A model generated the notes under the pieces. That model had not been told where the DNA came from and did no database searches. It was given only the letters and a program-made list of their open reading frames with translations. This document shows positions 16,213-25,843 of a DNA stretch of 64,000 nucleotides, piece after piece. Source of the stretch: Microbacterium sp. LWH7-1.2. Lineage in GTDB: Bacteria; Actinomycetota; Actinomycetes; Actinomycetales; Microbacteriaceae. The translations under genes were made by a program, and so were the position numbers. Where the stretch lies: positions 372,001 to 436,000 of the forward strand of contig NZ_CP151637.1 in assembly GCF_038397755.1 (NCBI RefSeq). Direction: 5' to 3'. Each line of letters begins with the position of its first letter. The stretch's first letter is position 1.

Positions 16213-16542
16213 CTACCAGCCGTAGGCGTTGAACCAATCGCGGCGACGCAGGGACTCGGCATCCGTCTCCGCCGCGTCTGACGTGTCGTGCGCCGGCAGC
16301 CGGCCGTCGTCCAGAGGGAGGAAACGGAGGCATACGGGGCACAGCGCGCGGCCATCGGGGAAGCCGTCGGCCAGCGTCGCTGCGGGGGAGCCCGGCTCGC
16401 CCGACCCCCGGCAGTGTGCGGGATCGGCGCCGGCGTCCGTCCACATGATCGTGCGGTGGCGGTGCAGGCCCGGGTGTCCGAACGGTCGGGTGCATCGCCG
16501 CCCGTCGTTGCGACTGCGGCAGAAGTGCACGACCTCGCTCAC
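16213..16542 (-). CDS. Small Cys/His-rich hypothetical protein
   Basis: A 109-residue protein with a GTG start at 16542 that overlaps the MFS gene stop (GTGA), so the two are coupled. It contains HFC, RRCTRPFGHPGLHRH, HCRG and CPVCLRF. That is six or more potential zinc ligands, which suggests a small zinc-binding protein. The C-terminus ends DWFNAYGW. No known family recognised. The coupling suggests a partner or accessory of the transporter. Confidence 0.6.
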   Translation of the reverse strand: MSEVVHFCRSRNDGRRCTRPFGHPGLHRHRTIMWTDAGADPAHCRGSGEPGSPAATLADGFPDGRALCPVCLRFLPLDDGRLPAHDTSDAAETDAESLRRRDWFNAYGW

Positions 16543-17861
16543 GGGTGGCCCCGCGGCACGTGGCGCGGGACCCACCGCACGAAGGCGAGCGCGCCGACGA
16601 GGCCGATCGCGCCCATGACCCCGGTCGCGACGGAGAGGGAGGCGACGGCGGCGATGCCCGACACGAGCAGTGGCGCGACCGCGCCACCGGCGTCCGTGAG
16701 CGTGCGCCACGACCCGAGGAAGGGCGCCGGGTCGGCCTTGGGAGCGACGTCGGCGCCGAGTGTGAGCAGGATGCCGCTCGACAGTCCGTTGCCGACGCCG
16801 AGGACCGCCGCGAACATCGCGAACCACATCGCCGCCTGCGGGAGGTCGTGGGTGAACGCGAGCGCGACGAACCCCGCGCCCATCAGGATCATCGCCGGAA
16901 GCGCGGCCCACAGCCGGCCGAAGCGGTCCATCACCTGGCCGCTGGCGTAGAAGAGGGCGAAGTCGATCGCACCCGAGACGCCCACGACGAGGGCGATCGT
17001 CTGCGCGTCGAGGCCGATCGACACACCCCACAGCGGCAGCACGACCTGGCGGGCGGAACGGACGGCGGAGAGGGATGCTGCCGCCAGGCCGAGGGTCGAG
17101 AGCACGCCGCGGTGCCGCCACATCGTGCGGATGACGCCGGTGCCCGGACCGGAGTCGCCGCCCGCGCGCTGGACCTGCCGAAGCGGGATCGAGCCGGTGA
17201 CCGGCTCGCCGGTGTCCTCGGTGTCGACCGCGTCTTCGCGCAGCGTCGAGGGCCTGGGCGGCGCGAAGAACTGCCGCTCGGGGTCGGGACCGAGGAGCAC
17301 GAGAAGGACCGTGGCGACGAGGCATCCGCCGAAGAACCAGATCGTGGCGTTCTCGTCTCCGGTGAGCGCGAGGAGGCCCGCGGCGACGAACGGACCGACG
17401 AACATCCCGAGGCGGAAGGTGCCGCCCAGAAGAGACAGGGCGCGGGCGCGGAACGTCAACGGCACTCGCGTCGTCATGAACGAGTGGCGGGCCAGGCCGA
17501 AGGCCGCCGCACAGAAGCCGATGAGGAACACGGAGATCGCGAAGATGGCGAGCGACGGCGCGAGCGCCATGCCGACAACGCCCGCCAGGGAGAGGAGGCC
17601 CGCGATCGCCATCGTCAGACGCTCGCCGATGCGGGCGACCGCCCAGCCGGAGGGGATGTTGCCGCACAGCTGCCCCACGACGAGCGCGGAGGCGACGAGC
17701 GCCGCGGTCGCGACATCCGCACCGAGCTGCGCCGCGATGACGGGGATCAGCGGGATGACGGCTCCCTCGCCCAGCGCGAACAGCACGGTGGGGCCGTAGA
17801 CCATCGGGCCGAACCGCCACAGCACGGCACGAGCGGTGGGGGAGTCGGCGTGATCGGTCAT
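16539..17861 (-). CDS. MFS transporter
   Basis: A 440-residue integral membrane protein with about 12 hydrophobic segments in two halves. A hydrophilic linker of about 40 residues between them is rich in Thr/Glu/Asp and basic residues (around 205-245). The start ATG 17861 is followed by [13 protein letters not shown] loop of the type [13 protein letters not shown] after the second helix is the MFS signature position. It is probably a drug or metabolite exporter; the substrate cannot be told. It is divergent from prfB with only 25 bp between starts, so their promoters must overlap. Confidence 0.8.
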   Translation of the reverse strand: MTDHADSPTARAVLWRFGPMVYGPTVLFALGEGAVIPLIPVIAAQLGADVATAALVASALVVGQLCGNIPSGWAVARIGERLTMAIAGLLSLAGVVGMALAPSLAIFAISVFLIGFCAAAFGLARHSFMTTRVPLTFRARALSLLGGTFRLGMFVGPFVAAGLLALTGDENATIWFFGGCLVATVLLVLLGPDPERQFFAPPRPSTLREDAVDTEDTGEPVTGSIPLRQVQRAGGDSGPGTGVIRTMWRHRGVLSTLGLAAASLSAVRSARQVVLPLWGVSIGLDAQTIALVVGVSGAIDFALFYASGQVMDRFGRLWAALPAMILMGAGFVALAFTHDLPQAAMWFAMFAAVLGVGNGLSSGILLTLGADVAPKADPAPFLGSWRTLTDAGGAVAPLLVSGIAAVASLSVATGVMGAIGLVGALAFVRWVPRHVPRGHP

Positions 17862-17886
17862 CGCTTCCACGTTAGTCTGGAGTGTC

Positions 17887-18999
17887 ATGCTCGACTTCGA
17901 TCCCTCCGCCGATATCCAGGCCCTGCGCTCCACGTTCGCCGACATCAAGGCCGTGGTCGACGTCGAGGCACTCAACGCCGACATCGCACGCCTGAGCGAG
18001 GAGGCCGGCGCTCCCAATCTCTGGGACGACGTCGAGAAGGCGCAGAAGGTGACCAGCGCCCTCAGCCACCGTCAGGCCGAGCTCAAACGCATCACGGACG
18101 TAGAGCAGCGCCTCGACGACCTCGATGTGCTCGTCGAGCTCGCCAACGAGATGGACGACGAGGACTCCGCCGAAGAGGCCCGCCACGAGATCGCCGAGCT
18201 CGAGGACATCGTCAGCCAGCTCGAGGTGCAGACGCTCCTCGACGGCGAGTACGACGAGCGCTCCGCGGTCGTGACGATCCGATCGGGTGCGGGGGGCGAC
18301 GACGCCACCGACTTCGCTGAGATGCTCCTGCGCATGTACCTGCGCTGGGCCGAGCGCCACAAGTACCCGGTCAAGGTCATGGACACCTCTTACGCGGAGG
18401 GTGCCGGCATCAAGTCGGCGACGTTCGAGATCGACGCGCCCTACGCGTACGGCACGCTTTCGGTCGAGGCGGGCACGCACCGCCTCGCGCGCATCAGCCC
18501 CTTCGGCTCGGCCGACAAGCGCCAGACGTCCTTCGCCGCGGTCGAGGTGATCCCGGTGATGGAGGAGGCCGTCGAGGTCGACATCCCCGAGAACGACCTG
18601 CGTGTCGACGTGTTCCGCTCGTCGGGCCCGGGCGGCCAGTCGGTCAACACGACGGACTCGGCCGTGCGCCTCACGCACATCCCGACCGGCATCGTCGTGT
18701 CGATGCAGAACGAGAAGTCGCAGATCCAGAACCGCGCGGCGGCCATGCGCGTCCTCCAGACCCGCCTGCTGCTGCTCAAGCGCGAGGAGGAGGCCGCGAA
18801 GAAGAAGGAGCTCGCCGGCACGATCACCGCGAGCTGGGGCGATCAGATGCGCTCGTACTTCCTCTACGGCCAGCAGCTCGTCAAGGACCTCCGCACCGGT
18901 CACGAGGTCGGCAACCCCGCGATCGTCTTCGACGGCGATCTCGACGGCTTCATCTCGGCAGGCATCCGCTGGCGCAAGCGCAAGGACGACGACGACTGA
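17887..18999 (+). CDS. prfB: Peptide chain release factor 2
   Basis: A 370-residue protein recognising UGA and UAA stop codons. The SPF tripeptide that reads the stop codon is present ([15 protein letters not shown]), as is the GGQ catalytic loop ([18 protein letters not shown]). An N-terminal helical domain occupies about residues 1-100. The gene is one uninterrupted frame from ATG 17887, with GGAG upstream, and lacks the programmed frameshift found in many other bacteria. It heads the conserved prfB-ftsE-ftsX-smpB order of actinobacteria. Confidence 0.95.
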   Translation: MLDFDPSADIQALRSTFADIKAVVDVEALNADIARLSEEAGAPNLWDDVEKAQKVTSALSHRQAELKRITDVEQRLDDLDVLVELANEMDDEDSAEEARHEIAELEDIVSQLEVQTLLDGEYDERSAVVTIRSGAGGDDATDFAEMLLRMYLRWAERHKYPVKVMDTSYAEGAGIKSATFEIDAPYAYGTLSVEAGTHRLARISPFGSADKRQTSFAAVEVIPVMEEAVEVDIPENDLRVDVFRSSGPGGQSVNTTDSAVRLTHIPTGIVVSMQNEKSQIQNRAAAMRVLQTRLLLLKREEEAAKKKELAGTITASWGDQMRSYFLYGQQLVKDLRTGHEVGNPAIVFDGDLDGFISAGIRWRKRKDDDD

Positions 19000-19096
19000 T
19001 CGCGCCTCGACCCGAGGCGTGCGCCGGCGAACCGATGCGCAAACGATGAGTGTCGCTGGGCCACCACCAGGGCGGTCCGCATAGGCTCGTTAGGCC

Positions 19097-20239
19097 ATGA
19101 TCCGGTTCGAGAACGTCACGAAGCGCTTTCGCGGCACTTCCAAACCCGCCCTGAGCGATGTCGATTTCGAGGTGCTGCGCGGGGAGTTCGTCTTCCTCGT
19201 CGGCGCGTCGGGGTCCGGCAAGTCCTCCTGCCTGCGCCTGATCCTCCGCGAGGAGACGCCGTCCGAAGGGCGCGTGGTGGTCCTCGGCCGCGATCTGCGC
19301 ACGCTGTCGAACCGCAAGGTGCCGTACTTCCGACGGCACGTGGGCGCCGTGTTCCAGGACTTCCGGCTACTGCCCACGAAGACCGTGTTCCAGAACGTCG
19401 CGTTCACTCTGCAGGTCATCGGGTCGTCGCGCGGGTTCATCCAGCAGGCGGTCCCCGAAGTGCTCGCCCTCGTGGGCCTCGCCGGCAAGGAGAAGAGATT
19501 CCCGCACGAGCTGTCGGGCGGTGAGCAGCAGCGCGTGGCGATCGCCCGCGCGCTCGTCAACCGGCCTCAGATCCTGCTCGCCGACGAGCCGACGGGAAAC
19601 CTCGACCCCGCGACATCCATCGACATCATGCAGCTGCTCGCGCGCATCAACGCCGGCGGCACCACCGTCGTGATGGCCACGCATGAGGCCGGCTTCGTCG
19701 ACCAGATGCAGCGACGCGTCATCGAGCTGCGCCATGGCGAGATCATCCGCGACGAGCGTCACGGCGGCTACGGCGACCGGTCGAGCCTGCCGAGCCTGGC
19801 TCCCGAGCCGGAGCGCGGCGCCGCCGCGGTCGCGGCTCTCACCGCCGTGCTCGAGGTGCAGCGTGAGGCAGCCATCGCCGCCGCCGCGGGCCTCGACCCG
19901 ACCGCCGTGCAGGACGACGACGAACTCGTCGGCGCGGAGACGGATGCTGCGTCCCCGGCCGCGTCCCCATCCGCCGGTGTCGCGGCGGCCGCGGCAGCCG
20001 CCGCCGCTGCTGTCGCCGTCACCGCGGCGGAGGCGCAGCAGGCGGAGGGGCTCGCGCAGGCCCTCGATGAGCCCGTGGGGGAGGACGCGCCGAAAGACGC
20101 GGCATCCGTTCCCGCGAAGCCCACGCACACGCAGCCGATCCCGCTCGTCGACGCCGTCGAGCTGCAGGTCGAGGAACTCGGACTTGCCGACCGCCTCGGG
20201 CTGGACGCCCGCGACGACGAAGTGGGGCCCACGTCATGA
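19097..20239 (+). CDS. ftsE: Cell division ATP-binding protein FtsE with long C-terminal extension
   Basis: A 380-residue protein. The first 225 residues are a canonical FtsE ABC domain: Walker A GASGSGKSS (about 37-45), Q-loop VFQDFRLL, signature LSGGEQQRVAIARAL, Walker B ILLADEPTGNLD and the H-loop ATHEAG. FtsE with FtsX drives septal peptidoglycan hydrolases. The remaining 150 residues are an Ala/Pro/Glu-rich, disordered-looking tail, against a usual family length of about 225. The 3' end overlaps ftsX by four bases. Confidence 0.93.
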   Translation: MIRFENVTKRFRGTSKPALSDVDFEVLRGEFVFLVGASGSGKSSCLRLILREETPSEGRVVVLGRDLRTLSNRKVPYFRRHVGAVFQDFRLLPTKTVFQNVAFTLQVIGSSRGFIQQAVPEVLALVGLAGKEKRFPHELSGGEQQRVAIARALVNRPQILLADEPTGNLDPATSIDIMQLLARINAGGTTVVMATHEAGFVDQMQRRVIELRHGEIIRDERHGGYGDRSSLPSLAPEPERGAAAVAALTAVLEVQREAAIAAAAGLDPTAVQDDDELVGAETDAASPAASPSAGVAAAAAAAAAAVAVTAAEAQQAEGLAQALDEPVGEDAPKDAASVPAKPTHTQPIPLVDAVELQVEELGLADRLGLDARDDEVGPTS

Positions 20240-21150
20240 GGTTCGGACTCATCATGTCGGAGGCGTTCACCGGCCTCCGGCGCAACCTCTCGATGGTCGT
20301 GTCGGTGGTGCTCGTCACGTTCGTGTCGCTGACGTTCGTCGGCGCGGCGATCCTCATGCAGATGCAGATCGGCACGATGCGCGACTTCTGGGTCGAGCGC
20401 GCGCAGGTCGCCGTGTACATGTGCACGAGCATCTCGACCCCGGCGACGTGCTCGGCCGGCGAGGCCAGCCCCGAGCAGGTCGAAGAGGTGCGCACGAAGC
20501 TCGAGGGCAGCGCGCTGGCGCCGCTCATCCGCGACCTCACCTTCCTCGATCACCAGCAGGCGTACGACGAGCTTCTTCAGATCGCCGGCGAAGAGAACGC
20601 GAGCGTCATCACGCCCGAGCAGGTGAACGAGACGTTCCGCATCACGCTGGTCGACCCGGAGCAGTCCGACGTGATCATCGAGGCCTTCAGCGGGATGCAG
20701 GGGGTCGAGCTCGTCAAGGACCAGATGCAATACCTCGACCCGCTGTTCTCGGCGCTCACGATCGCCACGTACATCGCGGTGGGAATCGCGGTGCTGATGC
20801 TCATCGCCGCGGTGCTGCTGATCGCGACGACGATCCGTCTGTCCGCCTTCGCGCGAAGACGGGAACTGGGCATCATGCGCCTGGTGGGGGCATCAAACCG
20901 CTTCATCCAGACGCCGTTCATCCTCGAGGGTGTGATCGCGGCGCTCCTCGGATCGATCCTCGCGAGCGCGGCCGTGATCGCGGGCGTGCACTTCGGCGTC
21001 AACAACTACCTGCGCAACCGGGTCGACTTCGTCACGACGTGGGTCGGCATGGCCGACGCGTGGATCGTGGTGCCCGTCCTGATCCTCGTCGGGGTGGTCC
21101 TCGCGGCGCTGTCGGCGAGCTTCGCGATCCGCAGATGGCTCCGCGCGTGA
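20236..21150 (+). CDS. ftsX: Cell division protein FtsX
   Basis: A 304-residue membrane protein with ATG 20236 overlapping the ftsE stop. One helix near residues 20-45 is followed by an extracellular domain containing a Cys pair (CTSISTPATC). Three more helices lie near 180-300 in the FtsX/permease fold, including the typical ARRRELGIMRLVGAS loop. It partners FtsE and passes the signal to periplasmic cell-wall hydrolases. Confidence 0.95.
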   Translation: MRFGLIMSEAFTGLRRNLSMVVSVVLVTFVSLTFVGAAILMQMQIGTMRDFWVERAQVAVYMCTSISTPATCSAGEASPEQVEEVRTKLEGSALAPLIRDLTFLDHQQAYDELLQIAGEENASVITPEQVNETFRITLVDPEQSDVIIEAFSGMQGVELVKDQMQYLDPLFSALTIATYIAVGIAVLMLIAAVLLIATTIRLSAFARRRELGIMRLVGASNRFIQTPFILEGVIAALLGSILASAAVIAGVHFGVNNYLRNRVDFVTTWVGMADAWIVVPVLILVGVVLAALSASFAIRRWLRA

Positions 21151-21221
21151 TCCTCCGCCCCGCCGCAGGGGTAGACTGACAGGCTGCCGTCCGGGGTGGG
21201 CGGCATCAGCGAGGAGACATC

Positions 21222-21698
21222 ATGCCCAGGGAACGCGGGGAGAAGGTCGTGGCGACCAATCGTCGCGCGCGCCACGAGTACGCGATCGAGAAGACGTACG
21301 AGGCGGGTCTCGTGCTCACCGGCACCGAGGTGAAGTCGCTGCGGGAGGGCCGCGCGAACCTCTCCGACGGCTACGCGTACATCGACAACGGTGAGGCGTA
21401 CCTCGACGCGGTGCACATCCCGGAGTACTCGCAGGGCCACTGGACGAACCACTCGTCGAAGCGCACGCGCAAGCTCCTCCTCCACAAGGAGGAGATCGTC
21501 AAGCTCTCGCACGCGATCTCGGCGGGCGGCTACACGCTGATCCCGCTGAAGCTGTACTTCTCGGACGGCCGCGCCAAGGTCGAGATCGCCGTCGCGAAGG
21601 GCAAGCGCGAGTTCGAGAAGCGCCAGACGATCCGCGAGCGCGAAGACAAGCGCGAGGCGGAGCGCGCGATGCGCTCCCGCAACCGGCTCGGCGAGTGA
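21222..21698 (+). CDS. smpB: SsrA-binding protein
   Basis: A 158-residue protein with GAGGAGA before ATG 21222. It has the SmpB signatures [36 protein letters not shown] and the basic C-terminal tail [19 protein letters not shown]. It binds tmRNA in trans-translation. The matching ssrA gene lies 5.8 kb downstream in this window. Confidence 0.96.
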   Translation: MPRERGEKVVATNRRARHEYAIEKTYEAGLVLTGTEVKSLREGRANLSDGYAYIDNGEAYLDAVHIPEYSQGHWTNHSSKRTRKLLLHKEEIVKLSHAISAGGYTLIPLKLYFSDGRAKVEIAVAKGKREFEKRQTIREREDKREAERAMRSRNRLGE

Positions 21699-21758
21699 CG
21701 CCGAGCGCTGCGGAACCAGTGGTACGGCAGCGTCTGCCGCGCAGTGCGCGGCAAGAGG

Positions 21759-22436
21759 TCATCGGGCCGTGAACCGCCCCTCGACGGCCGCCGAGATCAC
21801 GATGTCCTCCGGCTGGAGCTGCACCGCGGGTCCACCGCCTGCCGCGTCCGAGGCGAACGACGCCTTCGCCATCAGCATGCGCGGCGCCGGCGCCATCTCC
21901 GGAGTGCTCGGATGCGCGAGCAGTCCCACGTCGGCGAGCTCGACGGCGGTGACGTCCGAGAGGCCCAGGGCCGCGGCGTAGGCGGTCGCGCGGGTGACGG
22001 CCACGCCTACGGCCTCGGTAGCGACTTCCCGCTCCACGGAAGCCTTCGTCTCGGGCGTGAGCTTCCATTCGATCCAGCCGAGCTGCACACCCTCGCGCTC
22101 GGCGACCTCGCCCGCCCACCACGACAGCACGGCGAAGTCGGTGAACGTGACAGAGAAGTCGACGGTGGCATAGTGCACGGGTGCGAGGCGCCTGCCCTCG
22201 TTGTTCCACGGGCGCTCCGACCACACCGACACGCGCTGGCTCGTCCACTCGGTGACGGTGCCCGCGGACTTCCGCGAAGCGAGGTCGTCGCGCACGGGTT
22301 CGGTGAGTGCCGCCATCCGCTCGACGACGGCGCCGCGCTCGGGTCCCTCGGCGCGGATGGTCAGGTGCGCGATCGCGCGCTCCGGGGCGATGCGGGTCTC
22401 GTGCTCCCCGCGGACGGTGATGACGACGTCGCTCAT
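21759..22436 (-). CDS. SIMPL domain protein (DUF541)
   Basis: A 225-residue protein with ATG at 22436. It starts VVITVRGEHETRIAPERAIAHL and has the repeated alpha/beta pattern and Arg/Trp-rich middle of DUF541/SIMPL proteins. No clear signal peptide is seen, so it is probably cytoplasmic, unlike many secreted relatives. The function of the family is poorly known. It lies convergent with smpB, 60 bp apart. Confidence 0.75.
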   Translation of the reverse strand: MSDVVITVRGEHETRIAPERAIAHLTIRAEGPERGAVVERMAALTEPVRDDLASRKSAGTVTEWTSQRVSVWSERPWNNEGRRLAPVHYATVDFSVTFTDFAVLSWWAGEVAEREGVQLGWIEWKLTPETKASVEREVATEAVGVAVTRATAYAAALGLSDVTAVELADVGLLAHPSTPEMAPAPRMLMAKASFASDAAGGGPAVQLQPEDIVISAAVEGRFTAR

Positions 22437-22464
22437 GCTCAGACCCTAACCCGTCACCCGTGGG

Positions 22465-23277
22465 TCACTCGGGGAAGATCTGCCCCACGGGCAGCCGCTT
22501 CTCCGCCTGGAACACGTCCTCGGTGCGTCCATAGGCCCAGTACGCCGACAGCGACAGGTCCGCGCGCGCGACCCCGCGCGCGAGCAGCAGCGGCCGCAGC
22601 GCCTTCATCGCGCCGCGCTCACCGTGCGCGAACACCTGCACGCGGCCGACCGGCCAGGCTGCAGCATCCACCGCCACGACGAGCCGCGCTCCGGGAGCAT
22701 CGTGGTCTTCGTCGACCCACTGCACAACGGCGCCCGAGGGCACCTCCACCCGATGCGCCGGCGAGCGCGTCTCGATGATCGTCGTGACCGCGGTCCCCTC
22801 CGGCAGCGCCTCGAGTGCGGACCAGATCGCCGGGATCGCCGACTCGTCTCCGATCAGCACGTGGTGGTCCGCGGCGAGGTCGGGGGAGTAGCCGCCGCCC
22901 GGCGACAACAGGGTGAGGCGGTCGCCAGGCTTCGCGTTCGCGGCCCACGGCCCCGCGACTCCCGTGTCACCGTGCACCACGAAGTCGATGTCGATCGTGC
23001 GGGCGGCGGCATCCACGCGCCGGATCGTGTAGGTGCGGATCGTCGGCAACTCGTCGAACGGCAGCGACTCACGCAGCGCCGAGAGGTCGTACGGGGGCTC
23101 GAGCGTGCTGCCGGCCGGCGGGAAGTAGAGCTTGGCGTACTTGTCGGTCTCGGGCCGGTCGGCGAAGCCGGCGAACTCGTCGCCCGCGAGGGTCACCCGC
23201 ACGAGGTCGGGCGAGAGCCAGGTGCTCCCGGTCACGAAGAGGGTGGTCTGCGGGCGGGCGGCACGAGGTGAGGTCAC
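22465..23277 (-). CDS. Siderophore-interacting protein (FAD/NAD(P)H reductase family)
   Basis: A 270-residue protein starting with GTG at 23277. The order is the ferric-siderophore reductase fold: an N-terminal beta-barrel with YTIRRVDAAARTIDIDFVVHG (flavin contact), then GPWAANAKPGDRLTLLSPGG, then the nucleotide-binding half with HHVLIGDESAIPAI. It ends in YWAYGRTED, a motif typical of ViuB/SIP proteins. It reduces imported ferric siderophores to release iron. It is not adjacent to the iron ABC operon at the window's right end but probably serves the same process. Confidence 0.88.
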   Translation of the reverse strand: MTSPRAARPQTTLFVTGSTWLSPDLVRVTLAGDEFAGFADRPETDKYAKLYFPPAGSTLEPPYDLSALRESLPFDELPTIRTYTIRRVDAAARTIDIDFVVHGDTGVAGPWAANAKPGDRLTLLSPGGGYSPDLAADHHVLIGDESAIPAIWSALEALPEGTAVTTIIETRSPAHRVEVPSGAVVQWVDEDHDAPGARLVVAVDAAAWPVGRVQVFAHGERGAMKALRPLLLARGVARADLSLSAYWAYGRTEDVFQAEKRLPVGQIFPE

Positions 23278-23414
23278 CCTTACATGCTAGGCAACGGATG
23301 CTGCACCCCGAGCCGGTCTGCCACACGCGGGCTCGCTGCGCAACCCGGTCGAGCGCCTGCCGTCGCGCTCCTATGGTCGTGCGAGTAGGGAACCGACCAG
23401 CGAGGAGCGAAGCG

Positions 23415-24338
23415 ATGTCGCGCAACGTGAGGGTGCTGCAGTGCACCCCCGAAGACGTCTTCGAGGTGCTGGCGGACGGCTGGCTGTACCCGTCATGGGT
23501 GGTCGGCGCGTCACGCATGCGGGAGGTGGACGAGACGTGGCCGATGGCCGACGCCGAACTGCACCACTCGTTCGGGGTGTGGCCCCTGCTCATCAACGAC
23601 AAGACGCTCGTCGAAGAATTCGTTCCCTCGCGCAGGATGGTGATGAAGGCGCGCGGATGGCCGATCGGTGAGGCGCGCGTGACCATCGACGTGAAGCCCC
23701 GCGGAGACCGATGCGTCGTCCGGATCCAGGAAGAGGCCGTTGCCGGGCCTGGACGCTTCGTCCCGGCCCCGCTGATGGACATCGCGCTCCACTGGCGCAA
23801 CGACGAGACGCTGCATCGCCTCGCCTATCTCGCGGAAGGAACGGCCGCTCGCCGCGCCGCCGCGACGACGGCGGAGAGGGAGATGGCCGCGTCGGGTGAG
23901 ACGCAGCAGGTGGATGCTGCGCCCTCAGGCGATGCCGTCGCGGTCGAGGCGAGTCCCGGCGGAGCTGAGGAAACGGATGCTGCGATGTCGGATGCTGGAG
24001 CGGGCCCCGAGCCCGTGGTCCCGACCGGGGAGAGCGAGTGGGTGGACGCGGCGACGTCGATCGACGCCGTGGAAGCGGGTCCCGCGGACGAACCGGGCGA
24101 GAGCGAGTCGCTGCCGCCGATGACCTCGGGCGATGACGGCGGCTCCGAGCGCCCCGCCGCCGAGGAACCCGACCAGGGGTCGGCGGCGTCCCAGCCGTCG
24201 GACGTCGATGAGCGGGTCGCGCGAGCCGACGAAGCCGGGGCATCGGCGGGAACCCCGGAGGACTCGTGGAATCCCATGTCCGGCGCGGGCGAGTCCGAGC
24301 CGGTGGCACCGGACGAGGACGGAGCGCCGCAGACGTGA
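23415..24338 (+). CDS. SRPBCC family protein with a long acidic tail
   Basis: A 307-residue protein with GAGGAG before ATG 23415. Residues 1-150 have the START/Bet v1-like pattern (VLQCTPEDVFEVLADGWLYPSWVVGAS, then a terminal helix LHWRNDETLHRLAYLAEG). This fold makes a hydrophobic ligand pocket. Residues 155-307 are low complexity, with many Ala, Glu, Pro and repeated DAA-type blocks, and look disordered. The stop overlaps the start of the FAD oxidoreductase (GTGA), so the proteins are probably made together. Confidence 0.8.
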   Translation: MSRNVRVLQCTPEDVFEVLADGWLYPSWVVGASRMREVDETWPMADAELHHSFGVWPLLINDKTLVEEFVPSRRMVMKARGWPIGEARVTIDVKPRGDRCVVRIQEEAVAGPGRFVPAPLMDIALHWRNDETLHRLAYLAEGTAARRAAATTAEREMAASGETQQVDAAPSGDAVAVEASPGGAEETDAAMSDAGAGPEPVVPTGESEWVDAATSIDAVEAGPADEPGESESLPPMTSGDDGGSERPAAEEPDQGSAASQPSDVDERVARADEAGASAGTPEDSWNPMSGAGESEPVAPDEDGAPQT

Positions 24339-25843
24339 ACGGGAGGTCCCGGCGGGGCGGCACCGAGTTCGATGCCGTAGTCGTAGGGTCCGGTCCCAAT
24401 GGCCTCGCCGCGGCTGTCACACTCGCCCGCGCGGGCTTTCGCGTGCGGGTCTACGAACGCGCCGACCGGCCTGGCGGTGGTGCGGCGACCCGAGAGCTGA
24501 CGTTGCCCGGCTTCCAGCACGACGTGTGCTCAGCCGTGCATCCGATGGCGTTCGAGTCGCGCTTCTTCCGTGAGTTCGGCCTCCGGGAGCGCGTCGAGTT
24601 CGTCACCCCCGAGGTCTCATTCGCGCATCCCCTCCACGAACGTCATGCCGGCGTCGCCTACCGCGATCTCGCCCGGACCGCCGAGGCCCTCGGCCCCGAT
24701 GCGCTCGCCTACTCACGGCTGCTGCGTCCGCTCGTCGAACGCTCGACGCAGGTGTCCGATTTCACCGGGTCTCCGCTCGTGCGCGTGCCCGACGACCTCT
24801 CCACCGCCATCACGTTCGGGCTGCGCTCCCTCGAGCAGGGGACACCCGCGTGGAACACGCGATTCCGGGAGGACACGGCGCCCGCGATGCTCACCGGGGT
24901 GGCTGCGCATACGATCCTCTCGCAGCCGAGCATCCCCGCCGCCGGCGCCGGCCTGGCCCTGACCGCGTACGCCCATGCGCGCGGCTGGCCGATTCCGCTC
25001 GGCGGCAGCCAGGCCATCATCGACGCGATGGTCGATGATCTCCGCGACCACGGCGGCGAGGTCGTCGTCGACCACGAGGTGACCTCGCTCGCGCAGTTGC
25101 CGACCGCCACGGTCGCTCTGCTGGATGTCACGCCGAAGGCGCTCATCCGCCTCGCCGGCGATGCCCTGCCCGACCGTTACCGGCGCAGACTGCAGGGCTT
25201 CCGCTACGGCGACGGCGTCGCGAAGGTGGACTTCGCGCTGAGCGAGCCGGTGCCGTGGAGTCACCCCGAGCTCCGCCGCGCAGGCACGGTGCACGTCGGA
25301 GGCACGCGGGCGGAAGTGGCTGAGGCTGAGAACCAGGTCCATCGGGGCCGCATGCCCGAGCGTCCCTATGTGCTGGTGTCGCAGCCGTCGCTGTTCGACC
25401 ACTCCCGAGCGCCGGAGGGCAAGCACACGCTGTGGGCGTACACCCACGTGCCCGCAGGCAGCCCCGTCGATCGTCGCGAGGCGGTGATCCGCCAGATCGA
25501 GCGCTTCGCCCCGGGTTTTCGCGACACGATCCTCGCCACCAGCTCCCGCAGCGCCCGCGAGGTGGAGCGCCACAACCCGAACTACCCCGGCGGCGACATC
25601 GCCGCGGGTGCACCCGACCTCTGGCAGCTGTTCAGGCGGCCGGTGCTGAGCCCGGACCCCTGGCGCACACCCATCCCGGGCGTCTACCTCGCCGGCGCGT
25701 CGGCCGCCCCCGGACCGGGCGTCACGGGGCTTCCCGGATGGTTCGCCGCCTTGAGCGCGCTCCGGCACGACTTCGGCACCCGCGCCGTGCCCGACCTGTC
25801 GCCGCGCCGGCCCCCGGCCCGATCAGGCGGGTCGGTGCGGTGA
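24335..25843 (+). CDS. FAD-dependent oxidoreductase, phytoene-desaturase-like
   Basis: A 502-residue protein with GTG at 24335. The N-terminus carries the dinucleotide-binding motif VVVGSGPNGLAAAVTLARAG followed by ERADRPGGGAATRELTLPGF, the hallmark of the phytoene desaturase/NAD(P)-flavin amine oxidase group. The C-terminal GVYLAGASAAPGPGVTGLPGWFA is the second FAD contact. The substrate is unknown. It lies in a three-gene coupled operon with an SRPBCC protein upstream and an SDR downstream, which suggests oxidation of a lipid-like or terpenoid compound. Confidence 0.85.
   Translation: MNGRSRRGGTEFDAVVVGSGPNGLAAAVTLARAGFRVRVYERADRPGGGAATRELTLPGFQHDVCSAVHPMAFESRFFREFGLRERVEFVTPEVSFAHPLHERHAGVAYRDLARTAEALGPDALAYSRLLRPLVERSTQVSDFTGSPLVRVPDDLSTAITFGLRSLEQGTPAWNTRFREDTAPAMLTGVAAHTILSQPSIPAAGAGLALTAYAHARGWPIPLGGSQAIIDAMVDDLRDHGGEVVVDHEVTSLAQLPTATVALLDVTPKALIRLAGDALPDRYRRRLQGFRYGDGVAKVDFALSEPVPWSHPELRRAGTVHVGGTRAEVAEAENQVHRGRMPERPYVLVSQPSLFDHSRAPEGKHTLWAYTHVPAGSPVDRREAVIRQIERFAPGFRDTILATSSRSAREVERHNPNYPGGDIAAGAPDLWQLFRRPVLSPDPWRTPIPGVYLAGASAAPGPGVTGLPGWFAALSALRHDFGTRAVPDLSPRRPPARSGGSVR

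Noticed and set aside
17887..18999. Programmed frameshift in prfB
   Set aside because: The gene is one continuous frame, and no in-frame UGA precedes the body, so nothing unusual is needed.
23278..23300. Possible iron box before the siderophore-interacting protein gene
   Set aside because: Only a loose resemblance to the DtxR consensus, far weaker than the site at 62461.
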